From Egerieimonas sp900552095 (GTDB lineage Bacteria > Bacillota > Clostridia > Lachnospirales > Lachnospiraceae), in assembly GCA_902469965.1 (NCBI GenBank), contig CABREP010000050.1:1-16699 (forward strand): a stretch of DNA of 16,699 nucleotides. The letters run 5' to 3'. Both the position numbers and the translations under genes were made by a program. Of the stretch, positions 7,751-15,396 are shown one piece after another (the first letter of the stretch is position 1; the number at the start of each line of letters is the position of its first letter). The notes beneath the pieces are model-generated. The model had not been told where the DNA came from, made no database searches, and worked only from the letters and a program-made list of their open reading frames with translations.

Positions 7751-9544
7751 ATGGCAGAATCCATGAAGGGATTAAAGAGAACCTGCCGGTGTGCAGAAGT
7801 TTCCAGAGAGCAGATCGGAAGCAGAGTCACACTGATGGGATGGGTTCAGAAAGCGAGAAATAAGGGCGGTATCGTGTTTGTGGATTTACGGGACCGTTCC
7901 GGCATTATGCAGCTGATCTTTGAGAACGGCAGCATTGACGAGGAAGGATTTGAGAAAGCAGGCCGTCTGCGCAGCGAATTTGTGATCGCTGTGGAGGGAG
8001 TGGTGGAGAAAAGAAGCGGTGCAGTTAATGAAAATCTGGCGACCGGTGAGATGGAAGTGCGGGTAAACATGCTGCGCGTACTCTCCGAGGCGGAGACACC
8101 GCCGTTTCCTATTGAGGAGAATTCCAAGACAAAGGATGAGATCCGGCTGAAATACCGCTATCTGGATCTGCGTCGTCCGGATCTGCAGAGAAATCTGATC
8201 CTGCGCAGCCAGGTGGCAATGCTGACCAGACAGTTTCTGGCGGGAGAGGGATTCCTGGAAATTGAGACTCCCATGCTGACCAAGAGTACACCGGAAGGGG
8301 CGAGAGATTATCTTGTTCCCAGCCGTGTACATCCGGGGAATTTTTATGCGCTGCCCCAGTCGCCCCAGATTTTTAAACAGCTTTTGATGTGTTCCGGTTA
8401 TGACCGGTACGTGCAGCTGGCCAGATGTTTCCGGGATGAGGATTTAAGAGCGGACCGCCAGCCGGAGTTTACCCAGATCGATATGGAGCTGGCCTTTGTA
8501 GATGTGGATGATGTGATCGATGTAAATGAGAGACTGCTGGCTTATCTCTGGAAAGAGATTCTGGGCGTGGAGATTGCTCTGCCGATCCAGCGGATTACCT
8601 GGCAGGAGGCCATGGATCGCTTTGGCTCGGACAAGCCGGATATGCGCTTTGGCATGGAACTGACAGATGTATCTGAGGTGGTGAAGGATTCTTCCTTTGC
8701 TGTATTCCAGAATGCGCTTGCGGCAGGCGGAAGTGTCCGGGGAATCAATGCAAAGGGACAGGGAGCTATGCCCCGGAAGAAGATTGACAGGCTGGTAGAT
8801 TTTGCAAAAGACTACGGCGCAAAAGGGCTGGCTTACATCTGCATTGGTGAGGATGGCAGTCTGAAGTCTTCCTTTGCCAAGTTTATGACAGAGGAGGAGA
8901 TGGACGGTCTGATCCGGGCGATGGACGGACAGCCGGGAGACCTGCTTCTCTTTGCGGCAGACAGAAACAAGGTGGTCTGGGCTGTTCTGGGTGCCCTGCG
9001 TCTGGAACTGGCCCGTCAGATGGAGATTCTGGACAAAAATGAGTACTGCTTTGCCTGGGTAACGGAGTTCCCTCTGCTGGAGTGGTCAGAGGAGGAGCAG
9101 CGTTTTACTGCCATGCATCATCCCTTTACCATGCCCATGGAGGAGGATCTGCCCTTCCTGGAATCTGATCCGGGAAGAGTGCGGGCGAAAGCTTACGATA
9201 TTGTGCTCAATGGTACAGAGCTGGGCGGAGGAAGTGTCCGGATCCATCAGAACGATGTGCAGGAGAGGATGTTTGCCGCGCTCGGGTTTACTATGGAGAA
9301 GGCGTATGAGCAGTTTGGTTTCCTTTTGAATGCTTTTAAATACGGAGTTCCTCCCCATGCAGGACTGGCTTACGGTCTGGATCGTATGATCATGCTGATG
9401 ACCGGGTCTGACAGTATCCGCGATGTAATCGCGTTCCCGAAGGTGAAAGACGCTTCCTGTCTGATGAGCGAGGCGCCGAACCGGGTGGATGAAAAGCAGC
9501 TGGAGGAATTATCCCTGGCGATCCGCGTACAGGAAGAAGAATAA
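7751..9544 (+). CDS. aspS: Aspartyl-tRNA synthetase, bacterial type
   Basis: This class IIb synthetase charges tRNA-Asp with aspartate in the cytoplasm. The 597 residues fit the long bacterial form. An N-terminal OB-fold anticodon-binding domain (about 1-110) includes GWVQKARNKGGIVFVDLRD. The catalytic core follows with FLEIETPMLTKSTPEGARDY. Motif 2 is F227-RDEDLRADRQPEFTQ. The bacterial GAD insertion occupies roughly residues 300-420. Motif 3, GLAYGLDRMIML, starts at G538. GGAGG (7737-7741) is 9 bases before the ATG. The gene lies 26 bases after hisS and is followed at once by a strong intrinsic terminator, so it closes the housekeeping block. Whether it also charges tRNA-Asn, as non-discriminating bacterial enzymes do, cannot be told from the window. 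Confidence 0.97.
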   Translation: MAESMKGLKRTCRCAEVSREQIGSRVTLMGWVQKARNKGGIVFVDLRDRSGIMQLIFENGSIDEEGFEKAGRLRSEFVIAVEGVVEKRSGAVNENLATGEMEVRVNMLRVLSEAETPPFPIEENSKTKDEIRLKYRYLDLRRPDLQRNLILRSQVAMLTRQFLAGEGFLEIETPMLTKSTPEGARDYLVPSRVHPGNFYALPQSPQIFKQLLMCSGYDRYVQLARCFRDEDLRADRQPEFTQIDMELAFVDVDDVIDVNERLLAYLWKEILGVEIALPIQRITWQEAMDRFGSDKPDMRFGMELTDVSEVVKDSSFAVFQNALAAGGSVRGINAKGQGAMPRKKIDRLVDFAKDYGAKGLAYICIGEDGSLKSSFAKFMTEEEMDGLIRAMDGQPGDLLLFAADRNKVVWAVLGALRLELARQMEILDKNEYCFAWVTEFPLLEWSEEEQRFTAMHHPFTMPMEEDLPFLESDPGRVRAKAYDIVLNGTELGGGSVRIHQNDVQERMFAALGFTMEKAYEQFGFLLNAFKYGVPPHAGLAYGLDRMIMLMTGSDSIRDVIAFPKVKDASCLMSEAPNRVDEKQLEELSLAIRVQEEE

Positions 9545-9554
9545 AAAAGAAAAG

Positions 9555-9602
9555 AAAATCCGGAGAAGGTATTGTTTTGGCGTACCTGATCCGGATTTTT
9601 TT
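9555..9602 (+). terminator. Intrinsic terminator after aspS
   Basis: AAAATCCGGA (9555-9564) pairs with TCCGGATTTT (9590-9599). After a symmetric GA/GA internal mismatch (9565-9566 with 9588-9589), AGGTA (9567-9571) pairs with TACCT (9583-9587) around an 11-base loop. Seven T (9596-9602) follow. An A-rich stretch at 9542-9558 would give a U-run on the other strand, so the element could stop transcription from both sides. Confidence 0.9.
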
Positions 9603-9811
9603 GAGTTTCCAGAATTTACAATCCTGATTTTCCCGTACAGAAATGTCGTGAAATAATATTTTTTACAACTTTTTGTAAAAAATGCGAATAGCATAAAAAG
9701 AAAATCCATGATTAAATAAAATAGAAGTGAAAGTAACTGAAATAGATATGTAAATATTGTGCATAATATACAAAATAAAAAAGTAATCATAAAATAAATT
9801 TTTATACCATA
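9603..9811. other. AT-rich intergenic region upstream of the sugar operon
   Basis: No coding sequence is supported here. From 9661 to 9840 I count 36 G or C in 180 bases (20%). The stretch holds a near-perfect inverted repeat (9659-9682). It also has A/T runs just before the -35 box (about 9771-9806) that resemble an UP element for RNA polymerase alpha subunits. A hydrophobic open frame on the minus strand (9509-9790) has no ribosome binding site and is taken as a by-product of the composition. Confidence 0.6.
9659..9682. repeat. 10-bp inverted repeat, possible operator
   Basis: TTTTTTACAA (9659-9668) and TTGTAAAAAA (9673-9682) are exact reverse complements around CTTT. A9658 and T9683 extend the match to 11 bp. 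It is centred about 140 bases before the -35 box of the sugar operon promoter. Its short core TTTACAA-N4-TTGTAAA has the shape of a dimeric repressor or activator site. It could also be a weak second terminator stem, but the stem is nearly all A/T and no clean T run follows. Confidence 0.45.
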
Positions 9812-9840
9812 TTGACGAATGAAAAATATCCTGCTATAAT
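9812..9840 (+). promoter_or_regulatory. Strong predicted SigA-type promoter of the sugar operon
   Basis: TTGACG (9812-9817, five of six consensus bases) is followed by a 17-base spacer and a perfect TATAAT (9835-9840), with TG at 9832-9833 giving an extended -10. Transcription should begin near 9847, giving a leader of about 74 bases before the first kinase gene. It is the best promoter match in the window and needs no activator by sequence, so control would likely be by repression or by catabolite signals. I saw no clear CcpA site. Confidence 0.8.
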
Positions 9841-9920
9841 TTTAGTCAGAAAGCAAGGAACAAGAAAAAATATTTCGTGTAAGCAACCGGGAGCAGAGCG
9901 ATGGAATGGAGAAAAGAAAA

Positions 9921-11243
9921 ATGGCATATCAGGATCGTTACGGAGTCTATCTGGATGAGCTGAAAAGGGACATTGAGAAAGCCCGTCACTCTTCTGACTC
10001 TCTGGTATTTGGATTTACCAGCAATTATGATGTGGTGCTTCACTGGGATGTGGAGGTTTACAATGAAATTCTGAGGGAATACCTCAGAGAGGAACCGCGG
10101 ATGGCGGAGGGTGATGTGATCGACTCCATGGAGAGCTTTGCCAGAATTACCAGTTATTACATGGTAAAAGGGCTGGGCGGCAGCATTGATGTGACGGACG
10201 TGGCGGTGTGTGAAAAACTTCAGCAGCTTTTTTCAGGAGAGGCAGCGTTGGGAGGAACCTGCGCACAGGGAGCGGCAGCACTGGCAGCCCTGGGGATTCC
10301 GGTCAATGTATGTCTGACAGACCGGTCGGAGGAAGTGTGCAGCCTTTTGGGAAGTCCGGAGGTTACCGGAATCGAAGGAGGCAGACGGGTACCGGTGCGG
10401 AAGATGAGTTCAGGAGAAGCGGCCGTTTACCACATCATTCTTCAGTTTCAAAAGGGTGATCTGATCTCGGTCAACGGAAAAGAGTATGAGATTCCATTGT
10501 CCAACCGGCTGATCCTCTTTTATGATATGGTGCATAAAAAGGTGGAGATCTCAGAGGAGTTTTTAGATTACTGGGACAGCCATGCCGGACAGGCGCTCGC
10601 TTATCTGATCTCGGGGTTTGACGCAATTACGGAAAAGCAGGTGATCCGGGAGAGGATGGAAGAACTGATTCCTCATCTGGAACGGATAAAGAAACAGAAT
10701 CCGGAGGCTGTCCTCTATTTCGAGGGCGCTTACTATATGAATCATCAGGTAAAGGAATATATCTGTGACCGGATTGCTCCCTGGGCCGACATCTTCGGGA
10801 TGAATGAGGAGGAGCTGGAAGTGCAAATGAAGAAAGAAGGAGAGGCTTTTGATAAAGAGGATCTTTCTTCTGTCTTACATGCGCTGCGCGTGCTGCTGCG
10901 GAAGTATCCGGTGTCCGGGATTGTGCTTCATACAAAAGATTATGCGATGTATTTTGGAACAGAGATTTCGGGAATAGAGATAGAAAAAGGACTGACCATG
11001 GGGAATCTGATGTCGGGGACAAGAGCCCGGCTGGGAAAATACGGAACTCTGGAAGAACTGGAAGAGAGCCGTAAGACCATGGCGCTGAGTACAGAGGGGC
11101 TCCGGTTTGAAGAAGAGCTGGAGGCGCTTGCGCCGGAAGAATACGCAAGGCTTGTTCCCTCCCGCTACCTGGAGCATCCCCGCTACACGATAGGGCTGGG
11201 AGATACTTTTGTGGCAGGAGTGAATACCTGTTTTATCCGGTAG
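9921..11243 (+). CDS. ADP-dependent glucokinase/phosphofructokinase-family sugar kinase
   Basis: The 440-residue protein matches the ADP-dependent sugar kinase family (ribokinase fold), best known from archaea, by its chain of motifs. These are GFTSNYD (G31-D37), the sugar-binding N-x-D segment near the N-terminus; G111-G112-T-C-A-Q-G-A-A-A, the glycine-rich substrate loop; a YFEGAYY segment with E268, in the place of the family's metal-linked HxE motif; GMNEEEL (from G293), the NE motif after the nucleotide domain core; and GLGDTF near the C-terminus with D428 as the likely catalytic base. Length fits the family (about 450). Known members move phosphate from ADP to glucose or fructose 6-phosphate in the cytoplasm; which substrate is used here cannot be read from the sequence. 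The ATG at 9921 is chosen because GGAGA (9908-9912) is 8 bases upstream; ATG 9906 would add five residues. It is the first gene of the operon, 35 bases before the FGGY kinase. Confidence 0.82.
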   Translation: MAYQDRYGVYLDELKRDIEKARHSSDSLVFGFTSNYDVVLHWDVEVYNEILREYLREEPRMAEGDVIDSMESFARITSYYMVKGLGGSIDVTDVAVCEKLQQLFSGEAALGGTCAQGAAALAALGIPVNVCLTDRSEEVCSLLGSPEVTGIEGGRRVPVRKMSSGEAAVYHIILQFQKGDLISVNGKEYEIPLSNRLILFYDMVHKKVEISEEFLDYWDSHAGQALAYLISGFDAITEKQVIRERMEELIPHLERIKKQNPEAVLYFEGAYYMNHQVKEYICDRIAPWADIFGMNEEELEVQMKKEGEAFDKEDLSSVLHALRVLLRKYPVSGIVLHTKDYAMYFGTEISGIEIEKGLTMGNLMSGTRARLGKYGTLEELEESRKTMALSTEGLRFEEELEALAPEEYARLVPSRYLEHPRYTIGLGDTFVAGVNTCFIR

Positions 11244-11278
11244 CAAATCTGCAGAAACAAGCAGTTGGGAGGATGAAG

Positions 11279-12784
11279 ATGGCATATCTGTGTGGGATTG
11301 ATCTGGGAACATCCAGTTTGAAAACTTTGCTTATGGATGAGCAGGGAAGCGTAAAAGGGGTCTGTGCCAGATCCTATCAGTTCGCATCGCCCCGGGGCGG
11401 ATTTGCAGAGCAGGATCCCCGGGAATGGTGGGAAGCCTGCTGCAGGACGGTGAGAGGAGTTCTGAAAGAAAGCGGAATTTCGGGCTCTGATGTGGCCGCG
11501 GTAAGCTTTTCCGGCCAGATGCACGGGGCGGTTCTGCTGGATGAAACGTACCAGGTAATCCGGCCGGCCATCCTTCACTGCGATGCCCGCTCGGGAGAGC
11601 AGGTAGAGCAGATGAAGGAAACGCTGGGAGAAGAGAGGGTACGCCAGTGGGTGATGAATCCGATTTATACAGGGTTTCTGCTCCCTTCCCTGCTGTGGGT
11701 AAGAGAGAATGAGCCGGAGAATTTCAGAAAGATCCGTCATGTCTGCCTTCCTAAGGACTATCTGAAGTTCAGAATGAGCGGAGAGTTATCTTCTGATTAT
11801 TCGGATGCTTCAGCCACGCTGGCTTTTGATATTAAAAAGGGAGGATGGTCAAAGGAAATCCTGCAGGCTTTTGAGATTCCGGAAGAATTTTTTCCCGCCT
11901 GTTTTTATACGGCGGAGGCGGCCGGAGCAGTCTGCCGGGAAGCGGCAGAGGAGACGGGACTTTCCGAGCGGACCCTGGTGGTGGCAGGAGGCGGCGATCA
12001 GGTGATGCAGGGGATTGGAAACGGGGCGATCCGGACGGGGATGGCTACGGTCAATATCGGTTCCAGCGGACAGTTTTCTTTTCAGAGCGGCAGCCCTGTC
12101 ACCAATGCGCAGCTGAACACTAATACGTTCTGTGGATATGAGAAAAACCGGTGGATTGTTATGGGAGCGATCATGAACGCGGGACTTTCTTTGAAGTGGA
12201 TCAACCGTGTCCTGGGACAGAATGATTTTGAGGCCGTCAACCGGGTGGTGGAGCAGGTGAAGCCGGGAAGTGGAGGACTTCTTTTTCTTCCCTATCTCAA
12301 TGGAGAGCGCACTCCCCATCTCAATCCGGATCTGAGCGGCGCCTTTCTGGGAATGAGTTTTGATACATCGCCTGCCAGCATGACGAGGGCGGTGATGGAA
12401 GGAGTATCGTTTGCCCTGTATCAGTGTATGGAGCTGTGTGAGGGGCTGGGGCTGAAAGCGGAAGAGCTGATCGCTTCCGGAGGCGGGGCAAGAAGCAAGC
12501 CCTGGCTTCAGATTCAGTCGGATATTTATAATATGCCTCTGAAAGTGGCAGATACAGAGGAACAGGCGGGACTGGGAGCGGCGATCGCCGCGGCCGTGGG
12601 AGCCGGAATTTACGCTTCCGTGGAAGAAGGATGCCGCCAGGCAGTTCATTATCAGGATTTTACCGTGATTCCAGATCCTGAAAACCACAGGATTTACCGG
12701 GAATATTATCAACTGTATAAGGAGGCTTATCAGGGAAGCAGGGAGGTATTGGAGAAGGTTACAAGGCTGGGAAGGAGCAGCTAA
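11279..12784 (+). CDS. xylB: FGGY-family carbohydrate kinase, xylulokinase-like
   Basis: The 501-residue protein has the two actin-like domains of the FGGY family. It begins with the phosphate-1 loop CGIDLGTSSLK (D8). It then has Q80-M-H-G83, the hallmark that places it with xylulokinases, VAGGGDQ with the expected catalytic base D240, and the C-terminal ASGGGARSKPWLQIQSDI nucleotide-binding segment. Family members use ATP to phosphorylate ketoses or polyols in the cytoplasm; xylulokinase makes D-xylulose 5-phosphate. The symbol is provisional, because QMHG proteins include kinases for other ketoses and no xylose isomerase is nearby. GGGAGG (11267-11272) lies 6 bases before ATG 11279 but directly touches ATG 11273, so 11279 is the likely start. 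The gene sits between the ADP-dependent kinase (35-base gap) and the ABC ATPase (32-base gap) with no terminator, so it probably acts on the imported sugar or a product of it. Confidence 0.87.
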   Translation: MAYLCGIDLGTSSLKTLLMDEQGSVKGVCARSYQFASPRGGFAEQDPREWWEACCRTVRGVLKESGISGSDVAAVSFSGQMHGAVLLDETYQVIRPAILHCDARSGEQVEQMKETLGEERVRQWVMNPIYTGFLLPSLLWVRENEPENFRKIRHVCLPKDYLKFRMSGELSSDYSDASATLAFDIKKGGWSKEILQAFEIPEEFFPACFYTAEAAGAVCREAAEETGLSERTLVVAGGGDQVMQGIGNGAIRTGMATVNIGSSGQFSFQSGSPVTNAQLNTNTFCGYEKNRWIVMGAIMNAGLSLKWINRVLGQNDFEAVNRVVEQVKPGSGGLLFLPYLNGERTPHLNPDLSGAFLGMSFDTSPASMTRAVMEGVSFALYQCMELCEGLGLKAEELIASGGGARSKPWLQIQSDIYNMPLKVADTEEQAGLGAAIAAAVGAGIYASVEEGCRQAVHYQDFTVIPDPENHRIYREYYQLYKEAYQGSREVLEKVTRLGRSS

Positions 12785-12816
12785 AAAGCAGAAAGTATAG
12801 AGGTGAGAACAGAGAA

Positions 12817-14322
12817 ATGGCAAAAAATGAGTATATCTTGGAATGTGAGGGGATCTGCAAATCCTTTGGCGGAACACAGGCGTTAAAAGATGTGCAGCTG
12901 CACATCAGGCCCGGCGAGGTGCATGCGCTCCTGGGAGAAAACGGAGCGGGAAAATCAACCCTGATGAAAGCGATCATCGGCCTTCACAAGCCGGATGCGG
13001 GGACGATCACCTATATGGGAAAGCCATACTCGGTGAAAGGTCCGGCGGAAGCGCTGAAAGCCGGAATTTCCATGATCCATCAGGAGCTGAACCCGGAACC
13101 GTATCTGACGATCGCAGAGAGTATTTTCCTGAAGCGGGAAGATACAAAAGGAATTTTCCTGAATAAGAAAAAACAGAATCAGAGGGCGGAGGAGATTCTG
13201 AAAAAGTTTGATTTTCCTTACGGTCCCACCACGCTGATGAAGGAACTGACGCTGGCGCAGGTGCAGATGATTGAGATCATCAAAGCTGTGTCCTGCGATT
13301 CCAAAGTGATTATCATGGATGAGCCAACTTCTTCGCTGGACAGTGAAGAGACGGAACATTTATTTAAGACGATCCGGGAACTGAAGGAAAAAGGCGTAGC
13401 GATTATTTATATTTCTCACCGTATGGATGAGATTTTTGAGATCTGTGACTGTGTGTCCGTATTCAGAGACGGTACATATGTGAGCAGCCGGTCTATGGAG
13501 GGAGTTACAAGGGATGAGCTGATCTCCATGATGGTGGGCCGGGAAGTGAAAAATGTATTTCCCAAAGTGGACTGTGAGATCGGAGACGTGGTCTTCAAGG
13601 TGGAAGGTCTGACGGGAAAGGGATTTGAGAATATCAGTTTTGAAGTACATAAAGGAGAGATCCTCGGGCTTTCCGGTCTGGTGGGATCGGGAAGAAGCGA
13701 GACGATGCGGGCTATTTTCGGGCTGGATCCCATAGCCAGCGGAAAGATGTATCTGGAAGGAAAGGAGATTACAAACAAAAATCCCCGTGCAGCGATCAAA
13801 AAGGGAATCTGCATGGTGAATGAGGATCGTAAAAATTATGGTCTCTGTTTATTCCGTTCCATCCGGGAAAATATTTCCCTTCCGAATCTTCCGGAGAAAC
13901 AGAAGGGTCTGCTGATCAATCAGAAAAGAGAAAAACAGGAATGTGAAGAGGTTGCCAGAAGACTGACGGTGAAGGCAGCCAGTATTGAACATAATGGTTT
14001 CTCTATGAGCGGTGGAAATCAGCAGAAAGTGGTTATCGCCAAGTGGATTATGGCAAATCCTAAGGTTTTAATTCTGGATGAACCTACCCGGGGTGTGGAT
14101 GTAGGAGCAAAATCAGAAATTCATTCGCTGATGTGTGAATTTGCGGCGAAAGGAATGGCGGTTATTATGATTTCCTCCGAATTGCCTGAGGTAATGGGAA
14201 TGAGTGATCGAATTCTGATTTATCATGAAGGAAAGATCAACGGAGAGATCAACAGGCAGGAGATTGTGGCCGGGGAAGTAACTCAGGAACACATTCTGCA
14301 CAAGGAATTTGGAGGAAAATAG
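12817..14322 (+). CDS. Sugar ABC transporter ATP-binding protein, RbsA/MglA type
   Basis: This peripheral membrane ATPase powers sugar import. Its 501 residues contain two fused ABC domains, as in RbsA, XylG and MglA. The first has Walker A GENGAGKST (40-48) and Walker B IIMDEPTSSLD with D168-E169. Its signature, LTLAQVQ (144-150), departs from the usual LSxGQ form. The second has the degenerate P-loop GLVGSGRSE (ending at E295) typical of this family, a standard MSGGNQQK signature from M397, and ILDEPTRGVDVGAK with D421-E422. The second ATP site is therefore probably structural or weak. The AGAGGTGAG stretch (12799-12807) lies 9 bases before the ATG. The permease begins 12 bases downstream, its ribosome binding site overlapping this gene's stop codon, so the two are tightly coupled. 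The sugar cannot be named from this subunit. Confidence 0.94.
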   Translation: MAKNEYILECEGICKSFGGTQALKDVQLHIRPGEVHALLGENGAGKSTLMKAIIGLHKPDAGTITYMGKPYSVKGPAEALKAGISMIHQELNPEPYLTIAESIFLKREDTKGIFLNKKKQNQRAEEILKKFDFPYGPTTLMKELTLAQVQMIEIIKAVSCDSKVIIMDEPTSSLDSEETEHLFKTIRELKEKGVAIIYISHRMDEIFEICDCVSVFRDGTYVSSRSMEGVTRDELISMMVGREVKNVFPKVDCEIGDVVFKVEGLTGKGFENISFEVHKGEILGLSGLVGSGRSETMRAIFGLDPIASGKMYLEGKEITNKNPRAAIKKGICMVNEDRKNYGLCLFRSIRENISLPNLPEKQKGLLINQKREKQECEEVARRLTVKAASIEHNGFSMSGGNQQKVVIAKWIMANPKVLILDEPTRGVDVGAKSEIHSLMCEFAAKGMAVIMISSELPEVMGMSDRILIYHEGKINGEINRQEIVAGEVTQEHILHKEFGGK

Positions 14323-14334
14323 GAGGAAAGCGGC

Positions 14335-15315
14335 ATGGCAGTTAAAGAAGAAAAGAAGATATTGGGAATGGACCGGGAAAAATACCGTATGTTTATGGGA
14401 AAATACGGTATCGGTATCGTTCTGTTACTGATGATGCTTATTATTGGAATTTTGGAACCGTCCTTCCGAAGCGGAAGAAACTTCCTGACTGTGGCTACAC
14501 AGGTATCAATAAACGGTATGATTTCTTACGGTATGTGTCTTGTAATCACCACGGGGGGTATCGACCTGTCTGTAGGTGCGCAGCTGGCACTGACCAGCTG
14601 TATTCTGGGACAGTTGATTTCCGTAAAAGAGTGGAGCATTTTCCCGGCAATCCTGGTAGCGCTTCTTGTATCTACCCTTTGGGGAGTCGTAAATGGATTT
14701 TTTGTCGCCAAGTTTAATATGTTCCCGTTTGTAGTAACCTTGTCTACTCAGCTGATCATACGAGGACTTGCTCAGGTGGTCAGTGGGGGAAAAGCAGTAT
14801 CTATGACGAGCAAAGCATTTAAAGACATTTACAATGGCACTGTAGCCGGCATTCCGATTCCGATCATTCTTCTTCTGATTGTAACGATTATTGTTTATCT
14901 GTTGCTGCACTGGACCAAGACAGGACGTTATATCTTTGCAGTAGGAGGCAATGTAAATGCGGCAATTGCTTCCGGTGTAAGCGAGCTGAAGACGAAGACG
15001 TTTGTATATACGGTAAGCGGTCTGCTGGCAGGACTGGCAGGTGTGATTTTTACTGCAAAGACAGGATCGGCTCAGTCGAATATCGGTGTGGGATATGAGA
15101 CAGATGCAGTGGCAGCCTGTGTTATCGGAGGAACCTCTTTCGCAGGCGGTGTAGCTACGATTCCCGGTGTACTGATGGGTATTTTCATTATTGGATTCAT
15201 CTACAACGGTATGAACCTGATCGGTGTGTCTTCTTATTATCAGTCAATGACAAAGGGAGCTGTTATTATCGGAGCCGTTATGCTTGATATGATTATGAAT
15301 AAGAAGAACCGTTAA
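14335..15315 (+). CDS. Sugar ABC transporter permease, RbsC type
   Basis: The 326-residue integral membrane protein is the pore of a ribose/galactose-type importer (BPD_transp_2 family). A charged cytoplasmic N-terminus of about 28 residues is followed by hydrophobic segments, the first within GIGIVLLLMMLIIGIL, with roughly eight to ten membrane spans in all. Diagnostic stretches are TTGGIDLSVGA near residues 73-83 and, in the C-terminal half, YETDAVAACVIGGTSFAGG, the loop that contacts the ATPase in this family. It normally works as a homodimer with the double ATPase. AGGAGG (14321-14326) is 8 bases before the ATG and overlaps the stop of the upstream gene. The binding-protein gene comes 81 bases later, across a hairpin. 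Substrate specificity cannot be predicted from the sequence alone. Confidence 0.94.
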   Translation: MAVKEEKKILGMDREKYRMFMGKYGIGIVLLLMMLIIGILEPSFRSGRNFLTVATQVSINGMISYGMCLVITTGGIDLSVGAQLALTSCILGQLISVKEWSIFPAILVALLVSTLWGVVNGFFVAKFNMFPFVVTLSTQLIIRGLAQVVSGGKAVSMTSKAFKDIYNGTVAGIPIPIILLLIVTIIVYLLLHWTKTGRYIFAVGGNVNAAIASGVSELKTKTFVYTVSGLLAGLAGVIFTAKTGSAQSNIGVGYETDAVAACVIGGTSFAGGVATIPGVLMGIFIIGFIYNGMNLIGVSSYYQSMTKGAVIIGAVMLDMIMNKKNR

Positions 15316-15320
15316 AAAGC

Positions 15321-15353
15321 GTAACTTTCTGCCGGTTTGAGGGCGGAAATTAC
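15321..15353 (+). other. Intergenic hairpin between permease and binding-protein genes
   Basis: Twelve base pairs form between 15321-15333 and 15342-15353, with one bulged C (15325), one T-G pair and an 8-base loop (15334-15341). No T run follows, so it should not terminate transcription. Its place just upstream of the binding-protein gene suggests a role in RNA processing or stability that lets the binding protein be made in excess over the membrane subunits, as is known for other ABC operons. The role is inferred. Confidence 0.6.
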
Positions 15354-15396
15354 ATACCCCAAAGCAAAATTATGTATAATGTTAGGAGGACAAGAC

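Noticed and set aside
9509..9790. Hydrophobic 93-codon minus-strand frame in the intergenic region
   Set aside because: The Phe/Leu-rich translation follows from A/T-rich DNA, no ribosome binding site precedes its ATG, and it runs through the aspS terminator into aspS.
9841..9920. Possible riboswitch or attenuator in the leader of the ADP-kinase gene
   Set aside because: The leader is about 74 bases and shows no strong stem pairs or T run on inspection.
11849..12877. 342-codon open frame on the minus strand across the FGGY kinase gene
   Set aside because: It is antisense to a gene with clear catalytic motifs and its translation shows no family-like pattern; long antisense frames are common opposite biased coding sequence.
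15375..15380. Perfect TATAAT before the binding-protein gene, as an internal promoter
   Set aside because: Transcription would start near 15387, inside the ribosome binding site (15383-15389), and no good -35 box lies 16-18 bases upstream. It remains a weak possibility only.
15337..15396. Upstream in-frame start adding 20 residues to the binding protein
   Set aside because: It begins within the loop of the intergenic hairpin, disrupts the lipoprotein signal peptide, and lacks a binding site; ATG 15397 has an excellent one.
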